A DNA stretch of 64,000 nt from an uncultured Prevotella sp. (GTDB lineage Bacteria; Bacteroidota; Bacteroidia; Bacteroidales; Bacteroidaceae). The notes below the pieces were generated by a model that was not told the DNA's origin, did not search any database, and was given only the letters and a program-made list of their open reading frames with translations. Shown piece by piece: positions 1-8,573 of the stretch (position 1 is the stretch's first letter; every line of letters begins with the position of its first letter). The position numbers and the translations under genes were made by a program. Location: assembly GCA_902464615.1 (NCBI GenBank), contig CABQKA010000001.1, forward strand, positions 1 through 64,000, read 5' to 3'.

Positions 1-26
1 GGGGCGCTTCGCTAACGAAGCGCCCC
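1..26 (-). terminator. Hairpin downstream of efp
   Basis: An 11-bp perfect inverted repeat (GGGGCGCTTCG and CGAAGCGCCCC around a CTAA loop) lies 35 bp past the efp stop codon. Any U-tract would fall outside the window, so intrinsic termination is inferred from position and stem strength only. Confidence 0.6.
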
Positions 27-61
27 CGACGTATTATTAATTGATATGCCTGCGCCGCAGC

Positions 62-628
62 TTAAGCCTTCACGCGGTTCACGTAAGAGCCGTCGCGCGT
101 GTCGACCTCTATGAGCTCGCCCTCGTTGATGAAGAGGGGAACACGGATTTCCACGCCGGTCTCCAGTTTGGCCGGTTTGGTAGTGTTCGTAGCGGTGTCG
201 CCCTTCAGGCCCGGTTCCGTATAGGTAACCTTGAGCTGGGTCTTGACCGGCATCTCGGCGAAGAGGATGGTTTCGGTCGACGCGTCGCTCACCACTTCTA
301 CCACATCGCCCTCTTTCATGAAATCCACGCCGGTGATAAGGCTGCGGTCCACCACGACGTCGTCCCACGTTTCCTGATTAAGCAGGTGCATGTTGTCGCC
401 CTCGGCATAAGAGAACTGATAGGGGCGGCGCTCCACGCGCACGTCCTCCAGCGCCTCGCCGATGTTGAAGCGACGCTCAATGACGCGGCCCGAAACCACA
501 TCCTTCAGCGTCGTGCGCATAATCGTGTTGCCTTTTCCGGGCTTGACATGCAGGAAGTCAATGCAGAAATACAGCTTGCCGTCCATACGGATGCAAGTAC
601 CTTTCTTAATGTCTTGAGATTTAATCAT
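62..628 (-). CDS. efp: Translation elongation factor P
   Basis: EF-P binds between the ribosomal P and E sites and relieves stalling at consecutive prolines. The 188-residue product has the usual family length and begins MIKSQDIKKGTCIRMDGK, typical of the KOW-like N-terminal domain. Two OB domains follow. The exposed tip loop reads HVKPGKGN with Lys32 at the position that is post-translationally modified in other bacteria; the modifying enzyme is not in the window. It is a single-gene unit, with its own promoter-like box upstream and a hairpin downstream, divergent from pflB. The identification is firm. Confidence 0.97.
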   Translation of the reverse strand: MIKSQDIKKGTCIRMDGKLYFCIDFLHVKPGKGNTIMRTTLKDVVSGRVIERRFNIGEALEDVRVERRPYQFSYAEGDNMHLLNQETWDDVVVDRSLITGVDFMKEGDVVEVVSDASTETILFAEMPVKTQLKVTYTEPGLKGDTATNTTKPAKLETGVEIRVPLFINEGELIEVDTRDGSYVNRVKA

Positions 629-687
629 ATTCGATATTTAATTAACATATTCGGAATCAAGGGAGAAATGCCCCGGGAAGGACGGCG

Positions 688-695
688 CAAAATTA
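688..695 (-). promoter_or_regulatory. -7 box upstream of efp
   Basis: On the minus strand the sequence reads TAATTTTG, a match to the Bacteroidetes TAnnTTTG element, about 60 nt before the efp start codon. A possible TTTG -33 element at 724-721 has 25-nt spacing, which is slightly long. Confidence 0.5.
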
Positions 696-836
696 GCAAT
701 TTTTCCCGAATAAGTCACTGCAAACCGCCCCTTTTTGCACACGGGAGACAAACACTGCGCGGCACGTCGAAAAGAAAGCGCAGCAAATATTTCTCACTTT
801 CGGGGCAATCTGTGCAATAATTTCAAAAAAATTTCT

Positions 837-844
837 TACCTTTG
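837..844 (+). promoter_or_regulatory. pflB promoter -7 box
   Basis: TACCTTTG followed by CAG matches the Bacteroidetes -7 consensus TAnnTTTG. The predicted transcript would start near 850 and give a leader of about 30 nt before the ATG at 881. This argues against the in-frame TTG at 842, which lies inside the promoter box. Confidence 0.65.
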
Positions 845-880
845 CAGCCGAAAGTTCTTAAACCCACATTCTTATTTATT

Positions 881-3109
881 ATGGATTTAACCACTCAGTT
901 CATCGACGGTAATTGGAGCAAGGGCATTGACGTGACAGACTTTGTCCGCAAAAACCTTACGCCCTACGAAGGCGACGCCAGCTTCCTTCAAGGCCCTACG
1001 GCACGCACTACACACCTTTGGGACCTGTGCCTCAAGGCGCTTGAAGAAGAACGGGCCAACAACGGCGTGCGCGCCCTTGACCCCGATACCGTATCGACCA
1101 TCACGTCCCATGCGGCCGGATACATCGAGCGCGAAAGCGAACTGATCGTAGGCCTCCAGACGGACATGCTGCTGAAACGCGCCATCAAGCCTTTCGGCGG
1201 TATCAAAGTGGTAGAAAAGGCTTGCGCCGAAAACGGCATGCAGGTCAACCCGAAAGTAAAAGACATCTTCACGCACTACCGTAAAACGCATAACGACGGC
1301 GTGTTCGACGTGTACACGGAAGAAATCCGCCGCTTCCGCTCTTTAGGTTTCCTCACCGGGCTTCCCGACAACTACGCACGCGGCCGCATCATCGGCGACT
1401 ACCGCCGCCTGGCGCTCTACGGCTGCGACCGCATCATCGAAGCCAAACAGGAGGACTTGCGCAACCTGACCGGACCGATGACAGACGAACGCATCCGCCT
1501 GCGCGAGGAAGTGGCCGAGCAGATTAAGGCACTGAAGGAAATCAAAATAATGGGAGAGTATTACGGACTGGACCTGTCGCGCCCGGCCTATACCGCCCAG
1601 GAAGCCGTACAATGGGTCTACATGGCCTACCTCGCCGCGGTCAAGGAACAGGACGGCGCCGCCATGTCGCTCGGCAACGTGTCTTCCTTCCTCGACATCT
1701 ACATTGAACATGACCTGAAGCACGGCCTCATCGACGAGACCTTCGCCCAGGAACTTATCGACCAGTTCGTCATCAAGCTCCGCATGGTCCGCCACCTGCG
1801 CATGGCAGCCTACAATGAAATCTTTGCCGGCGACCCGACGTGGGTGACCGAAGCCATCGGCGGACGCTTCAACGACGGACGCACGAAAGTGACGAAGACG
1901 AGCTTCCGCTTCCTGCAGACGCTCTACAACCTCGGCCCGTCGCCCGAACCGAACCTGACCGTACTGTGGAGCCCGGAACTGCCGGAAGGATTCAAGGACT
2001 TCTGCGCACAGGTATCGGTGGACACAAGCTCCATCCAATACGAGAACGACACGCTTATGCGCGAGGTGCGCAACAGTGACGACTACGGCATCGCATGTTG
2101 CGTGAGCTACCAGGACATCGGCAGGCAGATCCAGTTCTTCGGCGCACGCTGCAACCTGGCCAAGGCCCTGCTGCTCGCCATCAACGGCGGCCGCTGCGAA
2201 AACACCGGCACCGTCATGGTGAAAGGCATCCCCACCCTGCAAAGCGACGAGCTTAACTTCGAAGAAGTCATGCACAATTACAAACTCGTGCTGAAGGAAA
2301 TCGCCCGCGTCTACAACGAGGCCATGAACATTATCCATTACATGCACGACAAGTATTACTACGAGAAAGCCCAAATGGCTTTCGTAGACACTAACCCGCG
2401 CATCAACCTCGCATACGGCGTGGCAGGCCTCTCCATCGTACTCGACTCGCTCTCTGCCATAAAGTACGCCCGCGTGAAAGCAGTCCGCAACGACATCGGC
2501 CTGACCCAGTCGTTCGACATCCAAGGCGATTTCCCCTGCTTCGGCAACAACGACGACCGCGTTGACCACCTCGGTGTAGACCTCGTATATTACTTCAGCG
2601 AGGAACTCAAGAAGCTGCCCGTCTACAAGAACGCGCGGCCCACACTCTCCTTGCTGACCATCACGTCCAACGTCATGTACGGAAAGAAAACCGGCGCAAC
2701 GCCAGACGGACGCGCCAAAGGCGTCGCCTTCGCACCGGGCGCCAACCCCATGCACGGACGCGACAAAAGCGGCGCTGTGGCCTCGCTCAGCAGCGTAGCC
2801 AAACTGCGTTACCGCGACGCCCAGGACGGCATATCCAACACGTTCTCCATCGTGCCCAAAAGCCTCGGCCCGACGCCCGAAGAACGCGTGGAGAATCTGG
2901 TAACCATGATCGACGGCTACTTCACCAAAGGCGCGCACCACCTGAACGTCAACGTGCTTAACCGCGAGATGCTGGAAGACGCCATGGAGCACCCGGAAAA
3001 ATATCCGCAACTGACCATCCGTGTCTCGGGCTACGCCGTGAACTTCACAAAGCTGAGCCGCGAGCACCAGCTCGAGGTGATCAGCCGTTCTTTCCACGAG
3101 CGCATGTAA
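881..3109 (+). CDS. pflB: Formate acetyltransferase (pyruvate formate-lyase)
   Basis: This glycyl-radical enzyme converts pyruvate and CoA to acetyl-CoA and formate in the cytoplasm under anaerobic conditions. The 742-residue protein has the adjacent catalytic cysteines in IACCVSYQ (Cys406-Cys407) and the glycyl-radical loop RVSGYAVNF with Gly717 near the C terminus. Both are essential family signatures. The start at 881 (MDLTTQFIDGNW) is preferred over an upstream in-frame TTG because that codon sits in the promoter. The activating enzyme gene follows 88 bp downstream, and acetyl-CoA can feed the pta-ackA genes further along the window. Oxygen sensitivity is known for the family. No regulatory site beyond the promoter is visible. 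Confidence 0.97.
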   Translation: MDLTTQFIDGNWSKGIDVTDFVRKNLTPYEGDASFLQGPTARTTHLWDLCLKALEEERANNGVRALDPDTVSTITSHAAGYIERESELIVGLQTDMLLKRAIKPFGGIKVVEKACAENGMQVNPKVKDIFTHYRKTHNDGVFDVYTEEIRRFRSLGFLTGLPDNYARGRIIGDYRRLALYGCDRIIEAKQEDLRNLTGPMTDERIRLREEVAEQIKALKEIKIMGEYYGLDLSRPAYTAQEAVQWVYMAYLAAVKEQDGAAMSLGNVSSFLDIYIEHDLKHGLIDETFAQELIDQFVIKLRMVRHLRMAAYNEIFAGDPTWVTEAIGGRFNDGRTKVTKTSFRFLQTLYNLGPSPEPNLTVLWSPELPEGFKDFCAQVSVDTSSIQYENDTLMREVRNSDDYGIACCVSYQDIGRQIQFFGARCNLAKALLLAINGGRCENTGTVMVKGIPTLQSDELNFEEVMHNYKLVLKEIARVYNEAMNIIHYMHDKYYYEKAQMAFVDTNPRINLAYGVAGLSIVLDSLSAIKYARVKAVRNDIGLTQSFDIQGDFPCFGNNDDRVDHLGVDLVYYFSEELKKLPVYKNARPTLSLLTITSNVMYGKKTGATPDGRAKGVAFAPGANPMHGRDKSGAVASLSSVAKLRYRDAQDGISNTFSIVPKSLGPTPEERVENLVTMIDGYFTKGAHHLNVNVLNREMLEDAMEHPEKYPQLTIRVSGYAVNFTKLSREHQLEVISRSFHERM

Positions 3110-3197
3110 TACTCAGGCGGAACACCCGCATATTTCCCATTCCCTCGCTCCGCCTTCGAGCGGCGCGGGGGATTTTTCCATCAACACCTATCCTGCA

Positions 3198-3947
3198 ATG
3201 TCTACCTCCGAACCTAACCTGCTGCGCGTCCACTCCTACGAATCCATGGGCACCTTCGACGGGCCGGGGCTGCGCTACGTCGTTTTCCTGCAAGGCTGCC
3301 CGTTCCGCTGTCTCTATTGTGCCAATCCCGACACCATCGATGCAGTGGGCGAGAGCCAGCCCACCACGCCGGAACACATCCTGGAGCAGGCCGTCAGCAT
3401 GAAGCCATTTTTCGGACGCCGGGGCGGCATCACGTTTTCAGGCGGTGAACCCACGGTGCAGGCAGAACGCCTCGTGCCACTCTTCAGAAAGCTACGCGAG
3501 GCAGGCATCCACATCTGCGTCGACACGAACGGTGCCATCTGGAACCGCCACGTAGAAGAGATGCTCCGCCTCACGGACCTGGTGCTGCTCGACGTCAAGG
3601 AAATCAACCCGGAACGCCATCTGCGTCTGACGGGACAGTCCAACGCACAAACGCTACGCACGGCGCAATGGCTTGAAGCGCACGACCGCCCTTTCTGGCT
3701 CCGCTATGTGCTCGTGCCCGGAATCAGCGATTTTGAAGAAGACTTGCACGAGCTGGGGCGCCGCTTTTCAGGCTTCCGCCAAATAAAACGCGTGGAACTG
3801 CTACCCTATCATACGCTCGGCGTCCACAAATATGAGGCGCTCCATTGGGACTACGCGCTCAAAGATGTAAAGGAGAACTCCCCAGAGCAATTGGAACACG
3901 CCGCCACATTGCTGCGCGAATATTTCCCGCAACTGGTGGTCAACTGA
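3198..3947 (+). CDS. pflA: Pyruvate formate-lyase activating enzyme (radical SAM)
   Basis: This enzyme uses S-adenosylmethionine and a [4Fe-4S] cluster to place the glycyl radical on PflB. The 249-residue protein carries the radical-SAM cluster motif CPFRCLYC (Cx3CxxC) near residues 35-42, followed by FSGGEP, the SAM-binding GGE element. Length matches PflA proteins, which lack the extra ferredoxin domain of other glycyl-radical activases. It lies 88 bp after pflB on the same strand with no terminator between them, so co-transcription is likely. A strong hairpin follows the stop codon. Confidence 0.95.
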   Translation: MSTSEPNLLRVHSYESMGTFDGPGLRYVVFLQGCPFRCLYCANPDTIDAVGESQPTTPEHILEQAVSMKPFFGRRGGITFSGGEPTVQAERLVPLFRKLREAGIHICVDTNGAIWNRHVEEMLRLTDLVLLDVKEINPERHLRLTGQSNAQTLRTAQWLEAHDRPFWLRYVLVPGISDFEEDLHELGRRFSGFRQIKRVELLPYHTLGVHKYEALHWDYALKDVKENSPEQLEHAATLLREYFPQLVVN

Positions 3948-3970
3948 CCCCGGAGACTCCAGCCACACAC

Positions 3971-4009
3971 AATCCGCCCCGGCCCTTGAGAAAAGGACCG
4001 GGGCGGATT
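3971..4009. terminator. Bidirectional terminator-like hairpin between pflA and GH36
   Basis: A near-perfect inverted repeat (AATCCGCCCCGGCCCTT against AAGGACCGGGGCGGATT, one mismatch) with a short purine loop lies between two convergent genes. It has no long U-tract in either direction, so efficiency is uncertain, but the convergent location fits shared termination. Confidence 0.7.
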
Positions 4010-4043
4010 CATTCAGCCACAGGCCGCACGCGGTGTGCGGAAA

Positions 4044-6233
4044 TCACTGCGCCGTCAGTTCCAGCACGCGGCTTGAAGTCTTGGAAAGCGTCAGGACGTC
4101 GAGACCGATTTTCATCAAATAGTCCCCGGAGAAAACTTTCCCGTTGGCAGCCAGCGAAGACTTCCGCCCGGGCATCAGATTGATTTCCTCCACCTTATAC
4201 ATCTTGTCCGGATCCAACCCTTGCAGTTTTACGGGCACCAGCTTCTCCTGGAAGCGCGGATAGATGTCGTAAGCGAAAAGCACGGCGTGCGTCTTGTCCT
4301 GGCTTACGTAGTTCACGGCCATGTGTTCCCCTTCGTAGGGCGATACCAGGCGATACTGCTCGCCGTCCATAACGACCGGCTGCAAGCGCTTCCAGTTCGC
4401 TACGGCCGTCTGGCAATACTGGAAGTCCTCCTTCTTCATTCCTGTCAGGTTGATGTCGAAGCCGAGCTTGCACATGGAAGCTACGTCTGTCCGGAACTTT
4501 ACTGACGTGCCGCTGTTCCAGTTTGTCACGTGCGCGCACATGGCCTTCGCCGGGAAGAACTGGGAAAAGCCCCACTGAATGTACAAGCGTTCGATGGGGT
4601 CCGTATTGTCTGAACACCAGAACTCCGTAAAATACTTCAACGCTTCGTAATCGCAGCGGGCGCCGCCTCCGGAGCAAAGCATCATCTGGACCTTCGGATA
4701 GTTTTCCGCAATGCGGTCCAACACTTTATAAAGCCCGCGCACATAGTCTATGTACAGCTGCCCCTGCTTGTCTTTCAGATAAGGCGAATATATGTTGGTG
4801 ATAGGGCTGTTGCAGTCCCATTTGAAGAAAGCTACTCCCGGATTGGCCTTCAGTATGCCTTCCACCACGCCGTACACGTAGTCCTGCACTTTCTGGTTAC
4901 TTAGGTCGAGCACCAACTGGTTACGGTAATAGTACGTCTTGCGGTTGGGCAGGTGGATGGCCCAGTCGGGGTGCTTCTCGAAGAGTTCGCTTTTCGGATT
5001 CACCATCTCCGGCTCTATCCAGATGCCGAACTTCACACCGGCCTCTTCGGCAGCACGCACCAAAGCCGGCACGCCACCCGGCAGTTTTTCCCTGGTAGCC
5101 TCCCAGTCACCCAGGCCGGCACGGTCATTGCTCCGGGGATACTTGTTGCCGAACCATCCGTCGTCCAACAGGAACATGTCCACGCCCAGTTCCTTGGCTT
5201 CCTTCATCAGCCCGGCCAGCTTCTCTTCGTTGAAGTTGAAGCCCGTGTTCTCCCAATTGTTGAGCAACGTCATGCGGGAGTCCATGCCGTCCTTGAGCTG
5301 GTAGTGGCGCGCCCAGCGTTGCAAGTCGCGGCTGCCCTGGCCCGTCCCGTCGTAGCTTAGGGTAAAGATGAACTCCGGCGTGCGGAACACTTCCCCGGGC
5401 TTAAGCTCATAGGTCGAGGCGTAAGGATTGATGGCGGGGATGACACGCAAATCGCCGCCATTGTCTACTTCAAACGTGAAGCGGAAATTGCCGGTCCAGC
5501 CTATCGTACCGAGCAGCACTGTGCCCTGGTGTTCCTCGGCCGGCCGGTCCAGGCCAAGTTCGAAGAAAGGATACATGTGCATGGCCGCGCGGCTGCCCAG
5601 TTTCGTGTCGAGTATTTTCTTGCCGGGACGCAAAGGTTGGCTGCTCATCTGGACCTCGTGCGCCCAGTCGCCGCTGAACTCCGTCAGATAGTAATCCCGG
5701 TTATTGAAGTAGAGCATGGTCGATGCATAGGTGGAAAGCTGTATGGGCTTTTTCTCCTCGTGGCGGATTTCGCTCCATGCTTTGTAAACATTCTCCTGCG
5801 GGTAAACCACATAATGCAAAGTGACGTAGAGCGGATACTGGTCGTCTTTCAGCTCCACGACGGTTTCCGTCCCGCCCTCGACGCTCCGCGTGGTGGACGA
5901 CTGGTAGTAAAGGTAGGTAGAAGGATTGCCGTCGCTGTGAGTGATGCCGAGTGCCGGCTCGAAATAGGACTCATTTCCGGACCCGGGATATACTTCCCAG
6001 CCTCGTCGGGCCACACCGTTCCCCTGTCCGGCATAGACTGCCCAAGCGGGCGAGGCAAGGTCGACGTTCGCAGCCAGCCGGGGGCCGAAATAAGTCTGAT
6101 ACAAACGGCCGGCATCGCTCACTTGCAGGATAAGATCCGTGCTGTTGGTCGACATGCGCAGCGCGCGCTCCTGACCCGTAAGTGGCGAGCCGAAAGCTGC
6201 ACATGCCAGCAGCGCGGCCACGATTTTTTTCAT
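4044..6233 (-). CDS. Secreted alpha-galactosidase, glycoside hydrolase family 36
   Basis: It is predicted to release alpha-linked galactose from oligosaccharides such as raffinose-type or galactomannan fragments. From the ATG at 6233 the product has 729 residues. The first ~20 form a Sec signal peptide (MKKIVAALLACAAFGSPLTG), which favours this start over one 22 codons upstream that lies close to the promoter. An N-terminal beta-sandwich (roughly 25-300) precedes the TIM barrel with LLDDGWFG, IWIEPEMV, the nucleophile Asp in FFKWDCN (Asp473) and the acid/base Asp in CSDNTDP (Asp542). These are the classic GH36 signatures. The gene is monocistronic, with a promoter box at 6308-6315. There is no SusC/SusD pair nearby, so substrate is inferred from the family only. 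Confidence 0.92.
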   Translation of the reverse strand: MKKIVAALLACAAFGSPLTGQERALRMSTNSTDLILQVSDAGRLYQTYFGPRLAANVDLASPAWAVYAGQGNGVARRGWEVYPGSGNESYFEPALGITHSDGNPSTYLYYQSSTTRSVEGGTETVVELKDDQYPLYVTLHYVVYPQENVYKAWSEIRHEEKKPIQLSTYASTMLYFNNRDYYLTEFSGDWAHEVQMSSQPLRPGKKILDTKLGSRAAMHMYPFFELGLDRPAEEHQGTVLLGTIGWTGNFRFTFEVDNGGDLRVIPAINPYASTYELKPGEVFRTPEFIFTLSYDGTGQGSRDLQRWARHYQLKDGMDSRMTLLNNWENTGFNFNEEKLAGLMKEAKELGVDMFLLDDGWFGNKYPRSNDRAGLGDWEATREKLPGGVPALVRAAEEAGVKFGIWIEPEMVNPKSELFEKHPDWAIHLPNRKTYYYRNQLVLDLSNQKVQDYVYGVVEGILKANPGVAFFKWDCNSPITNIYSPYLKDKQGQLYIDYVRGLYKVLDRIAENYPKVQMMLCSGGGARCDYEALKYFTEFWCSDNTDPIERLYIQWGFSQFFPAKAMCAHVTNWNSGTSVKFRTDVASMCKLGFDINLTGMKKEDFQYCQTAVANWKRLQPVVMDGEQYRLVSPYEGEHMAVNYVSQDKTHAVLFAYDIYPRFQEKLVPVKLQGLDPDKMYKVEEINLMPGRKSSLAANGKVFSGDYLMKIGLDVLTLSKTSSRVLELTAQ

Positions 6234-6307
6234 ATCTGATTTTGGTATTAAGGTGAGTAATAAGTGGATTCTCTTCAAAAGCGGAAAAAAACCGCGCACA
6301 CTGTTTG

Positions 6308-6315
6308 CAAAGATA
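6308..6315 (-). promoter_or_regulatory. -7 box of the GH36 gene
   Basis: The minus strand reads TATCTTTG then CAAA, matching TAnnTTTG. It sits about 75 nt upstream of the ATG at 6233. Confidence 0.6.
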
Positions 6316-6406
6316 CGAATTAACTGCTAACCCGGAAGAGGATGGGCCGGAATATATCGGCCGCTACTCTCCTGACCGCACAGAGCCGGACCATACTGTG
6401 CAGGCA

Positions 6407-6490
6407 CGGGGCTAAGGACCGTAGCCACAAGGCTTAGCCCCGGACGCGCGGGGCTAAGGACAGGAGCCACGGGCATAGGGCCCGCACGGA
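6407..6490. repeat. 21-nt-period repeat cluster, locus A
   Basis: Four consecutive units of 21 nt start at 6407, 6428, 6449 and 6470. Units 1 and 3 share CGGGGCTAAGGAC and end in GCCA. Unit 2 carries the opposite-orientation core GGCTTAGCCCC, and unit 4 is degenerate (CGGGCATAGGGCC). Related clusters occur near 12371, 39058 and 54132. It lies between the GH36 promoter and the aminotransferase terminator and is not part of a gene. Confidence 0.7.
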
Positions 6491-6497
6491 ACGCATG

Positions 6498-6537
6498 AAA
6501 AAAAGTCCTTCGCCCCATGATGCCGGAGCGAAGGACC
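6498..6537 (-). terminator. Intrinsic terminator of the LptFG-ribBA-BI1-aminotransferase run
   Basis: Read on the minus strand, GTCCTTCGC pairs with GCGAAGGAC over a 15-nt loop and is followed by seven U residues. It lies about 36 bp past the aminotransferase stop codon. Confidence 0.88.
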
Positions 6538-6573
6538 AGAAAATGATTTGAAACAGGGGATTGCCCCAGCCCG

Positions 6574-7767
6574 TCAATGCAAGCGTGCGAGCGCATCGGC
6601 CACGCGGCGCATAGCCTCCCGAATGTTCTCGTCACTCGTAGCGTAACTCAAACGGATGCAGTCCGGGTCGCCGAAGGCGGCGCCGCCCACCGTGGCCACA
6701 TGGCCCGCTTCGAGCAGATACATGGCCATGTCCATGCTGTCCTTGACTACCCGCTCGCCGTCGGTCTTGCCGAAGTAGGAGCTGCAGCGCGGGAAAAGGT
6801 AGAAAGCACCCTGCGGGCTGTTCACCTCAAGCCCGGGAATCTCGCGGGCCAGGCTCACGATGAGGTCGCGGCGACGCTCGAAAGCCTGGCGCATAGTTTC
6901 CACGCAGTCCTGCGGACCGTTGTACGCCGCCTCGGCAGCCTTCTGGGAAACGGAGCAAGGGCCACTCGTGTACTGACCTTGCAATTTGTTGCAACCTTTC
7001 ACGAGCCATTCCGGCCCGGCAATGTAGCCGATACGCCAACCCGTCATGGCATAAGCCTTGGACACGCCGTTGATGACAACGACACGGTCGCGCACGCCCT
7101 CGAACTGGGCAATGCTCTCGTGCTTGCCGACATAGTTGATGTGCTCGTAGATTTCGTCCGAAAGCACGATAACACGCTCGTGGCGCTCCAGCACAGCGGC
7201 CAGTTCCCGAAGCTCGGCTTGCGAATAGACGGAGCCGGTCGGGTTGCTCGGAGAGCAAAGAATCAGCGCGCGGGTAGCCGGCGTGATGGCGGCTTCGAGC
7301 TGGGCGGCAGTCATTTTGAAATCCTGCTCGATGGGAGCATGGACGATGACAGGCGTGCCGCCGGCCAGCTTCACCATCTCAGGGTAGCTCACCCAGTAAG
7401 GAGCGGGAATTATGACTTCGTCGCCGGGATTGACGAGTGCCATCAGCGCGTTGCAGACAGACTGCTTTGCGCCGTTGGAGACGCTTATGGCCGAAGGGGT
7501 ATAGGCCAGTCCGTTCTCGCGCTGGAGCTTGGCCACGATGGCTTCCCGCAACGAAAGATAACCGGCCACGGGGCTGTAGCGGGAATAGTTTTCCTCGATG
7601 GCACGTTCGGCAGCAGCCTTGATATGATCGGGCGTATTGAAGTCGGGCTCGCCCACGCTCATATTAATAATGTCGATGCCTTGCGCACGCAGTTCGCCGC
7701 TCTTCTGAGACATGGCGAGCGTCGCAGAAGGCGAAAGGCGATTCAAACGGTTAGAAAGTTCGTTCAT
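6574..7767 (-). CDS. Class I pyridoxal-phosphate aminotransferase, aspartate aminotransferase-like
   Basis: It is predicted to transfer amino groups between aspartate (or another amino acid) and 2-oxoglutarate. The 397-residue length is typical. Visible motifs are SVGEPDF near the N terminus, CSPSNPTGS (substrate carboxylate-binding region), LSDEIYEHI with the PLP-pyridine Asp, and the PLP Schiff-base lysine in NGVSKAYAMTGWR (Lys237). The SKAYAMTGWR form places it in the aminotransferase subgroup Ib common in Bacteroidetes and Gram-positives. Exact substrate preference cannot be read from sequence. It is the last gene of a minus-strand run, 56 bp after the BI-1 gene, and is followed by a strong terminator. 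Confidence 0.92.
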   Translation of the reverse strand: MNELSNRLNRLSPSATLAMSQKSGELRAQGIDIINMSVGEPDFNTPDHIKAAAERAIEENYSRYSPVAGYLSLREAIVAKLQRENGLAYTPSAISVSNGAKQSVCNALMALVNPGDEVIIPAPYWVSYPEMVKLAGGTPVIVHAPIEQDFKMTAAQLEAAITPATRALILCSPSNPTGSVYSQAELRELAAVLERHERVIVLSDEIYEHINYVGKHESIAQFEGVRDRVVVINGVSKAYAMTGWRIGYIAGPEWLVKGCNKLQGQYTSGPCSVSQKAAEAAYNGPQDCVETMRQAFERRRDLIVSLAREIPGLEVNSPQGAFYLFPRCSSYFGKTDGERVVKDSMDMAMYLLEAGHVATVGGAAFGDPDCIRLSYATSDENIREAMRRVADALARLH

Positions 7768-7823
7768 TTTATCAGAAATATTTACAGTTGGTTTCCATGC
7801 GGGTTATGCTCCGCCCTCCCGCA

Positions 7824-8537
7824 TCAGTTGCGGCTGCCGCCGAAGAAGCGCAGCAGATAAAGGAACAGATTGACAAAATCGAGATAAAGCGTAAGGCTGC
7901 CCAGCAAAGCCAGTTTCATGGTCCCTTCGTTCATCTCTGTGCCGTGTTGCATAAGCATTTGCTTGATTTTCTGCGTGTCGTATGCGGTCAGACCGGCGAA
8001 GATAAATACGCCCAGATAAGTGATGCCCCAATAAAGCGCGGAACTGGCCACAAAGATGTTGACAACGGTGGCAATGAGCAAGCCGATGAGGGCCATGATA
8101 AGGAAACGGCCCATTGCGCTCAGGTCGCGCTTGACGAAGTAGCCTACCAGAGACATGGCACCAAACATGCCAGCCGTGACAAAGAAAGTCGTCATGATGC
8201 CCTCCAGGGAGTAGGCGAGGAATATGACAGAAAGCGTCACGCCGTTAAGCAAGGCATAGACGGCAAACAGCACGCCGGCCGTGGCAAACGACATGCGCAT
8301 GATGCGGGCACTGAAATAAAAGACGACGCCCAGCTCCGCCAGGACGAGAAGCAGGACCGTCATCCGGCTCGAAAAGATTGCCTGCATCAGGCCGGCGTTA
8401 CCAGCCACGTAAGCTGCGGCCATGCCGGTCATGACCAGGCCCAAGGTCATCCAAAGGTAAACTTTCCGCATCAGGGCGGAAAACACTGCGGCCGACTGGC
8501 TGCGGCCTAAGGCTTCTAAAACTCTTCCTTGTTCCAT
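7824..8537 (-). CDS. Bax inhibitor-1/YccA family integral membrane protein
   Basis: The 237-residue protein has about seven closely spaced hydrophobic segments from residue 25 to 230, after a short soluble N terminus. GITYLGVFIFAGLTAYDTQKIK near residues 185-207 is the characteristic C-terminal signature of the BI-1/YccA/TMBIM family. Members are pH-sensitive calcium-leak channels or interact with membrane proteases; the role here is not known. It sits between ribBA (36 bp upstream) and the aminotransferase (56 bp downstream) and is likely co-transcribed with them. Confidence 0.9.
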   Translation of the reverse strand: MEQGRVLEALGRSQSAAVFSALMRKVYLWMTLGLVMTGMAAAYVAGNAGLMQAIFSSRMTVLLLVLAELGVVFYFSARIMRMSFATAGVLFAVYALLNGVTLSVIFLAYSLEGIMTTFFVTAGMFGAMSLVGYFVKRDLSAMGRFLIMALIGLLIATVVNIFVASSALYWGITYLGVFIFAGLTAYDTQKIKQMLMQHGTEMNEGTMKLALLGSLTLYLDFVNLFLYLLRFFGGSRN

Positions 8538-8573
8538 GATTTTATATTCAGAAATTTGCGCTTATGCGCGCGG

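Noticed and set aside
1343..3097. 584-codon open frame antisense to pflB
   Set aside because: It mirrors the pflB codons, has no family resemblance and no promoter. It arises because the G/C-rich third positions rarely give stop codons on the opposite strand.
6407..6490. CRISPR array at the repeat cluster
   Set aside because: Units are contiguous at 21 nt without unique spacers, are degenerate, and no cas genes are present.
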